A stretch of DNA of 64,000 nucleotides from Blastococcus sp. PRF04-17 (GTDB lineage Bacteria; Actinomycetota; Actinomycetes; Mycobacteriales; Geodermatophilaceae). Positions 60,313 through 64,000 of this stretch are shown here, piece after piece. A model generated the notes under the pieces. It saw only the letters and a program-made list of their open reading frames with translations. It did not search any database and was not told the DNA's origin. The translations under genes were made by a program, and so were the position numbers. How positions within the stretch are numbered: position 1 is the first letter of the stretch; the number at the start of each line of letters is the position of its first letter. Location of the stretch: contig NZ_CP095412.1 of NCBI RefSeq assembly GCF_023016265.1, positions 1,984,001 to 2,048,000 of the forward strand. The letters are read 5' to 3'.

Positions 60313-62015
60313 AGGCGGTCCACCGCTACCGGCTCTACGCGCACGTCGTTGACGCCTCCGGCGCTGCCGAGGTGCTGACGTCCGCGATCCGGGTCGACCG
60401 GCGCGGACGGCGACCGCTGTGCCCGGTGCGCACCTTCCTCATCCTGGGTCTGCTCGCGGCCGCGTCGGGCAAGCTGACCGTGGAGCGGATGCACGCCATA
60501 GCCACCCGGGAGCTGCCCCGGGAGGTGCAGTGGGAGCTGGGCATCCTGCGTCGCACCGCTGACGCAGTGGCCACGATGCCAGTCAGCGAGCTGTACTACC
60601 TGACCAAGACGATCACCGCGCGGCTGGATGCCACCAGTCCGCGGGCTGCGAAGTTGTCCGATGAGCAGCGGCGGCAGCGCACGCAGTGGCTGCAGGAGGT
60701 CGTCGACCGGCTCATCACCGCCACCCTCCCCGATCGGCCGGGTAGCTCCTTCGCGCTGGACGAGACTGCCATCTGGGCTTGGGCCAAGGGCAAGAAGCGC
60801 GGTGCCGACGGAACCGGCACCGGCACCGGCACCGGCACCGGCACCGGCGAGCAGCCCAGCGAGGACACGCAACCCCAGCCCGTGACACGGGCGGTGTCGG
60901 TCTGCCCGGACGCCCGCTGGGGCAGCAAGACCGGCAAGGACGGCACCCCGCACCCCTACTTCGGCTACGCCATGCACGCCCTGGTGCGCATCCCCGATCT
61001 CCGGCCGGGGCCGGCGGCGACCGACACCGACGATCCGGCGCTGATCGAGGCCATCGCCGTCACCCCGGCCTCCACCGACGTCGTCGAGGTCAGCCTCGAC
61101 TTGCTCGACCGGGTGCGCGCCCGGCGGCCGGTCCGCGATCTCGCTTCCGACCGGCACTACTCCTACAAGGAATGGAGCCGCTGGGCCCGGCAGCTGTGGG
61201 CCCGGGGCATCCACCCGGTGATCGACCTGCGCGCCGACGAGCAGGGCTTCCGCGACTACAACAGCACGCGCATCGCCGCCAGCTGGCCGCACTGCCCCGC
61301 CACCCCCGACCGGCTGGGCACCATCCCCCGCCCGGCCCCCAACGCCGGCGCCGCGGACAAGGCGGCGTTCCGGCAGCGCATCGGCGAGCGCTTCGCCTAC
61401 GCGATGCGGCGCGTCGGCAGCCACGTCCCCGACGGCCGCACCCGCTGGGAATGCCCCGCGCGGGCCGGCAAGATCGGCTGCCCGCTCGTCGCCGGGACCG
61501 TCCAGGTAGCGCGGGAGCTGCAGCTGCCGGTCATCGCCGACCCGCCCGCCGAGGCCGAACGTGAGGCCTGCTGCACGCAGCGGACGTTCATGATCCGGGT
61601 GGAGCAGCCCGCCGATCACGACAGTGAGCACGCCGCGGACTCCAAGCGCCGCCTGGCCCAGGCGATGAAGCACAGCCAGGACGAGTACTGGGGTGACCGA
61701 AGGTGGACGGCGAGCTGGTCCCGCCGCACCTACGTTGAGGGCGCCTTCGGCAACCTGAAGAACCCAGACACCGAGAACATGACTCGCGGGTACTTCCGCT
61801 TCACCGGCCTGCCGCTGGTGACGCTGGCGATGGCGTTCGCGGTGACCGTGTCCAACGTCCGACAGCTGCGCAACTGGCACGAGCGCACCGGCAACGGCGA
61901 CAGCACCCATCCCCTGCTCCAGCCCGAGCCGGCGTTCCACGGCTACGCGCTGCTGACCGCCGAGCAGGCCGCGACCGTCGACGAGACCTTTCCGCCGCCC
62001 CGGACAGCTGCCTGA
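60309..62015 (+). CDS. DDE-type transposase-like protein with cysteine cluster, module B
   Basis: A 568-residue protein. The likely catalytic residues are D151 (FALDETAIWAWAKG), D281 (ASDRHYSYKEW) and E477 (YVEGAFGNLKN). The cysteines C382, C391, C421 and C422 (ECPARAGKIGCP, ACCTQ) form a cluster at the same place as in module A. Residues 168-179 are a Thr-Gly repeat encoded by six ACCGGC units. The C-terminal GLPLVTLAMAFAVTVSNVRQ helix is typical of DDE transposases with an RNase H fold. It starts at GTG 60309 inside the stop of the recombinase-like gene. No terminal inverted repeats were found by eye. Confidence 0.72.
   Translation: MKAVHRYRLYAHVVDASGAAEVLTSAIRVDRRGRRPLCPVRTFLILGLLAAASGKLTVERMHAIATRELPREVQWELGILRRTADAVATMPVSELYYLTKTITARLDATSPRAAKLSDEQRRQRTQWLQEVVDRLITATLPDRPGSSFALDETAIWAWAKGKKRGADGTGTGTGTGTGTGEQPSEDTQPQPVTRAVSVCPDARWGSKTGKDGTPHPYFGYAMHALVRIPDLRPGPAATDTDDPALIEAIAVTPASTDVVEVSLDLLDRVRARRPVRDLASDRHYSYKEWSRWARQLWARGIHPVIDLRADEQGFRDYNSTRIAASWPHCPATPDRLGTIPRPAPNAGAADKAAFRQRIGERFAYAMRRVGSHVPDGRTRWECPARAGKIGCPLVAGTVQVARELQLPVIADPPAEAEREACCTQRTFMIRVEQPADHDSEHAADSKRRLAQAMKHSQDEYWGDRRWTASWSRRTYVEGAFGNLKNPDTENMTRGYFRFTGLPLVTLAMAFAVTVSNVRQLRNWHERTGNGDSTHPLLQPEPAFHGYALLTAEQAATVDETFPPPRTAA
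60813..60848. repeat. Hexanucleotide microsatellite (ACCGGC)6
   Basis: Six uninterrupted ACCGGC units inside the module B transposase-like gene, encoding Thr-Gly repeats between the first two catalytic Asp residues. The six-base unit means that copy-number change would lengthen or shorten a linker but keep the frame. Confidence 0.85.
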
Positions 62016-62090
62016 GCGCAGCTCCTCCGGGCGCTTGACCCGGGTGGCCGGTGATTGCCGGGCGCCGCCCGCGTCGGCACCGTGGCGGCC

Positions 62091-62387
62091 ATGAGCACCC
62101 GGGCACCTGCCGTGTTCTACCTGGTCTGCCTCAAGCTGTTGCTGTCGGAGGAAAGCCGACCGCGGCCGTGGCAACGCGTCCCATCCAGCCACCCGCGAGG
62201 TGGCCGCACCACGCACTGGGTGGAATCCGAAGGGCTGTACTACGGCGAGGTCCTCGGCAACCGGTCGTCGGACTGGCTGATGGTCACCAACGTGCTCACC
62301 TACGCCGACTGCGATGTCCGCCGGGTCAGCCCGCCGCCGACCTGCCCGGCTGCCGCGACCCCCGACCGGCTAAGCGCGCCCTCATGA
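62091..62387 (+). CDS. Small protein of unknown function
   Basis: A 98-residue frame starting at ATG 62091 (MSTRAPAVFYLVCLKLLLSE), 75 bp after the transposase-like gene. It has a hydrophobic start, then THWVESEGLYYGEVLGNRSS and an irregular Pro-rich tail. The stop overlaps the next start by ATGA, which supports it as a gene. No family recognised. It heads a run of four overlapping small genes. Confidence 0.5.
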   Translation: MSTRAPAVFYLVCLKLLLSEESRPRPWQRVPSSHPRGGRTTHWVESEGLYYGEVLGNRSSDWLMVTNVLTYADCDVRRVSPPPTCPAAATPDRLSAPS

Positions 62388-62554
62388 CCGAACTCGACCA
62401 TCGCCTGCAGGAACTACGCACGGCGCTGCTCACGCACACCGACATGACCCCGGCGGCCGCGCGACTGTTCGCCGAGATGTGCCGCAACGACCGGCGGTTG
62501 CACGGCGATGACCTCGTGACCGCCGCCGAGACGGCGAAGGCGGCTGCCGCATGA
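62384..62554 (+). CDS. Very small helical protein of unknown function
   Basis: A 56-residue protein (MTELDHRLQELRTALLTHTD...) that is mostly amphipathic helix with many charged residues. ATG 62384 overlaps the previous stop, and its own stop overlaps the next ATG, both as ATGA. It may be a dimerising helper or a small regulator; no function can be assigned. Confidence 0.55.
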   Translation: MTELDHRLQELRTALLTHTDMTPAAARLFAEMCRNDRRLHGDDLVTAAETAKAAAA

Positions 62555-62853
62555 GCCCTCGAGACCTCCACGGGTGGCTGCGCCAGATCAACGGCGATGT
62601 GGGCCGGCGCCCCCGCTCGTCGCGCACCGGCGGCGCCGAAAAGCACCCCGGCTCGGCCGCGACCGGGTGCCTCCGCAGCGTCCAGGCGCGCCACGGGCTC
62701 ACTGCGCTGCCGGTCCGCCCCGAAGCTCCGGTGCTTCACCGCCCCCGGCGGCGGCGTTCCGTGCGCGCCGCCGATGGCCCCCAGCAGAACCTGTGCCACC
62801 GCTGCGGCCGGGTCCGGTCGGCCGACCCCGCCGCCGGCCGGGCGGTCCGATGA
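62551..62853 (+). CDS. Small basic protein with a CxxC motif
   Basis: A 100-residue basic protein (MSPRDLHGWLRQINGDVGRR...) with one CHRCG motif near the C-terminus. ATGA overlaps on both sides tie it to its neighbours. The Arg-rich middle may be disordered or bind nucleic acid. The frame could be partly wrong, as other frames here are also open. Function unknown. Confidence 0.45.
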   Translation: MSPRDLHGWLRQINGDVGRRPRSSRTGGAEKHPGSAATGCLRSVQARHGLTALPVRPEAPVLHRPRRRRSVRAADGPQQNLCHRCGRVRSADPAAGRAVR

Positions 62854-63398
62854 CCACTCGCGGACTGCGGTGGCGGCGGATGAATGTCGGCTGGGCGTCC
62901 TACGCGGCGGAGTGGCCCGGGCCGCTCGGCCAGGACGGTGCGGTGGTGGTCGTGGGTCGCCCACACGGGCTCCGCGGGCGCTGCCCGGTCTGCGGTCGGC
63001 GCGGGCGGCTGTGGCAGGCGGCGCTCGCGTTGCCCCAGCCGTTCCCTGGCGCCCTGGATGCCATCGTCGGCGGCTGCAGCCGGGACCATGCCGTTCGCGC
63101 GCTGCCCGCCGACTGGTCGGATGTGGCCGCCGTGTTCACCCGGCTCACCGATGCCCTCCGCGCGGACGACGAACCCACTTTCTGGCACGAGAAGCTCGCC
63201 ACCAGGCGCGCCCGGCAGGCCGAGCAGGCCCGATTGCTCTCCCGCCTCGATCCCACAGCGCGCCGCCTCGCGCTCGAGTTGCTGCGAAGCGATGAACTGC
63301 TCGACGTCGCCCAGATCGAGGCGGTGGCGTCCGCAGTGCTTGCCGAGCCGCCCGGTCAGCACATCGGCGGCCAACCGGGGCCGGGGGCGCCGAGCTAA
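62850..63398 (+). CDS. Protein of unknown function with a zinc-finger-like CxxC motif
   Basis: A 182-residue protein. It has one RCPVCGRRGRLW motif (about residues 51-62) followed by an alpha-helical half (LARLDPTARRLALELLRSDE-like: LLSRLDPTARRLALELLRS). ATG 62850 overlaps the previous stop by ATGA. It is the last of the four chained genes and is followed by a strong bidirectional terminator. No family recognised. Confidence 0.55.
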   Translation: MTTRGLRWRRMNVGWASYAAEWPGPLGQDGAVVVVGRPHGLRGRCPVCGRRGRLWQAALALPQPFPGALDAIVGGCSRDHAVRALPADWSDVAAVFTRLTDALRADDEPTFWHEKLATRRARQAEQARLLSRLDPTARRLALELLRSDELLDVAQIEAVASAVLAEPPGQHIGGQPGPGAPS

Positions 63399-63438
63399 TC
63401 GGCAGATGACCTGGGACCGCCTAGGCCAAGTGAGCTCT

Positions 63439-63467
63439 CCCCCGGCCGGGAAACCCTCGGCCGGGGG
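63439..63467. terminator. Bidirectional stem-loop between convergent operons
   Basis: CCCCCGGCCG (63439-63448) pairs with CGGCCGGGGG (63458-63467) around a 9-base loop. It lies between the plus-strand stop at 63398 and the minus-strand stop at 63488. Confidence 0.7.
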
Positions 63468-63487
63468 TCGCGCATCGGTGAGGCGGT

Positions 63488-63886
63488 TCAGGTCAGAGCG
63501 TCGGCGCGGGTGCGCAGTGCGGCGGCGTCGATCCAAGTGTCGACGTCGGGGTCGAGCCACGGGCCGTCGGCGTCGGTGGGGATGCTCCGGTAGAGGGCCG
63601 AGATGGCCCAGTCGCCGTCGTCGGCCAGCAGGTCATCCGGCAGCTGGGACAGGATGTAGCTGTCTGTGTCCACCCTCCCGTCCTCGTCGCGGGTCAGCAC
63701 CGTCACCGGGTGCAGGTGCGGGTAGGTGGCCTCCCCCGATGTGAAGCACTTGTCGTCTCCGCAGCGCTGGAAGCCGATCGCCCAGAGCTCATCGATTCCC
63801 GCGCAGTCGCGCACGCCTTCCGCGAACTCGTCGAGCCGGGTGTCCAGCGCGGCCGTGCGGGCGTCGGCGGTGTGGCCGCCGCTCAC
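63488..63886 (-). CDS. Unknown protein, first of two tandem paralogues
   Basis: A 132-residue acidic protein. It begins MSGGHTADARTAALDTRLDE and ends GPWLDPDVDTWIDAAALRTR; a Cys pair (CGDDKC) lies in the middle. The GTG start at 63886 overlaps the stop of the preceding gene on the minus strand (GTGA). The C-terminus matches that of the preceding gene, so the two arose by duplication. No family recognised. Confidence 0.6.
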   Translation of the reverse strand: MSGGHTADARTAALDTRLDEFAEGVRDCAGIDELWAIGFQRCGDDKCFTSGEATYPHLHPVTVLTRDEDGRVDTDSYILSQLPDDLLADDGDWAISALYRSIPTDADGPWLDPDVDTWIDAAALRTRADALT

Positions 63887-64000
63887 CGGAGCGTCGACGA
63901 GCGGGGGAGCAGCGGGAAGACGCGGATCCGCAGTGCGACGGCGTCGAGCCACACCTCGCCGTCCTCGGCCTCGAACCCGGCCGGCGGGGTGGTGCGGTAC
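63883..64000 (-). CDS. Paralogue of the preceding gene, 3' end only (cut by window edge)
   Basis: The last 38 residues of a minus-strand gene: YRTTPPAGFEAEDGEVWLDA, then VALRIRVFPLLPRSSTLR and stop at 63883. The pattern of an acidic stretch followed by W(L/I)DAxALR is shared with the gene at 63488-63886. The rest lies outside the window. Confidence 0.6.
   Translation of the reverse strand, partial: YRTTPPAGFEAEDGEVWLDAVALRIRVFPLLPRSSTLR

Noticed and set aside
58378-62015. CRISPR array or CRISPR-associated transposon
   Set aside because: The three short repeats are not separated by unique spacers of constant length, and no Cas protein motif is present.
55440-62050. Shared terminal inverted repeats of the two transposase modules
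   Set aside because: A weak match (CAGCTC and CTCCGGG) exists beyond both transposase-like genes, but it is short and common in this GC-rich DNA.

Overview
The window is a stretch of a very GC-rich actinobacterial chromosome. Gene content and style (leaderless GTG starts, tight ATGA/GTGA overlaps, many two-component pairs, an alpha-dioxygenase/GMC cluster, an actinobacterial recCBD operon) suggest a Geodermatophilaceae-like organism (Geodermatophilus, Blastococcus or Modestobacter type). That assignment is inference from gene style; no marker gene proves it.

Region 1 (1-30.3 kb) looks like ordinary chromosome. In order: an FAD oxidoreductase facing a small membrane protein; a divergent YceI/MarR pair with an operator over the marR -35 region; a cupin protein; a membrane protein; three histidine kinase/response regulator pairs, two of them tail to tail with an almost palindromic 49-bp coding overlap; two patatin-like lipases; a potassium channel; an ECF sigma/anti-sigma/ABC exporter operon; an alpha-dioxygenase-like heme protein with a GMC oxidoreductase; a class III adenylyl cyclase; and an NSS sodium symporter with its 45-residue partner. 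A near-identical palindromic element sits at three gene ends (7.5, 12.8 and 18.7 kb).

Region 2 (30.3-46.4 kb) is accessory and reads as a defence island: a DUF3800 protein, an OLD-family ATPase/TOPRIM nuclease, a HIRAN-like/zinc-ribbon/nuclease gene, and a three-gene operon matching the Shango architecture (TerB protein, ATPase, DEAD-box helicase). The helicase carries an extra DEDDh exonuclease, a TerB-like segment and a BRCT domain. An IS21-family element with a 6-bp target duplication sits 7 bp upstream of the first codon of that operon.

Region 3 (46.4-55.3 kb) is an intact recC-recB-recD operon followed by an OGG-fold protein. Region 4 (55.4-62 kb) holds two diverged copies of an unusual two-gene module facing away from each other: a 335-residue tyrosine-recombinase-like protein lacking the usual catalytic residues, overlapped by a DDE-type transposase-like protein with a cysteine cluster. 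Between them lie an unrecognised gene and three 20-21-bp spaced repeats. Region 5 (62-64 kb) has four overlapping small genes of unknown function, a bidirectional terminator and two tandem paralogues, the second cut by the window edge.

At least ten otherwise well-conserved genes contain single-base frame breaks, nearly all inside G/C runs, in both core and island DNA. Sequencing or assembly indels are the simplest explanation; individual cases could be real pseudogenes.
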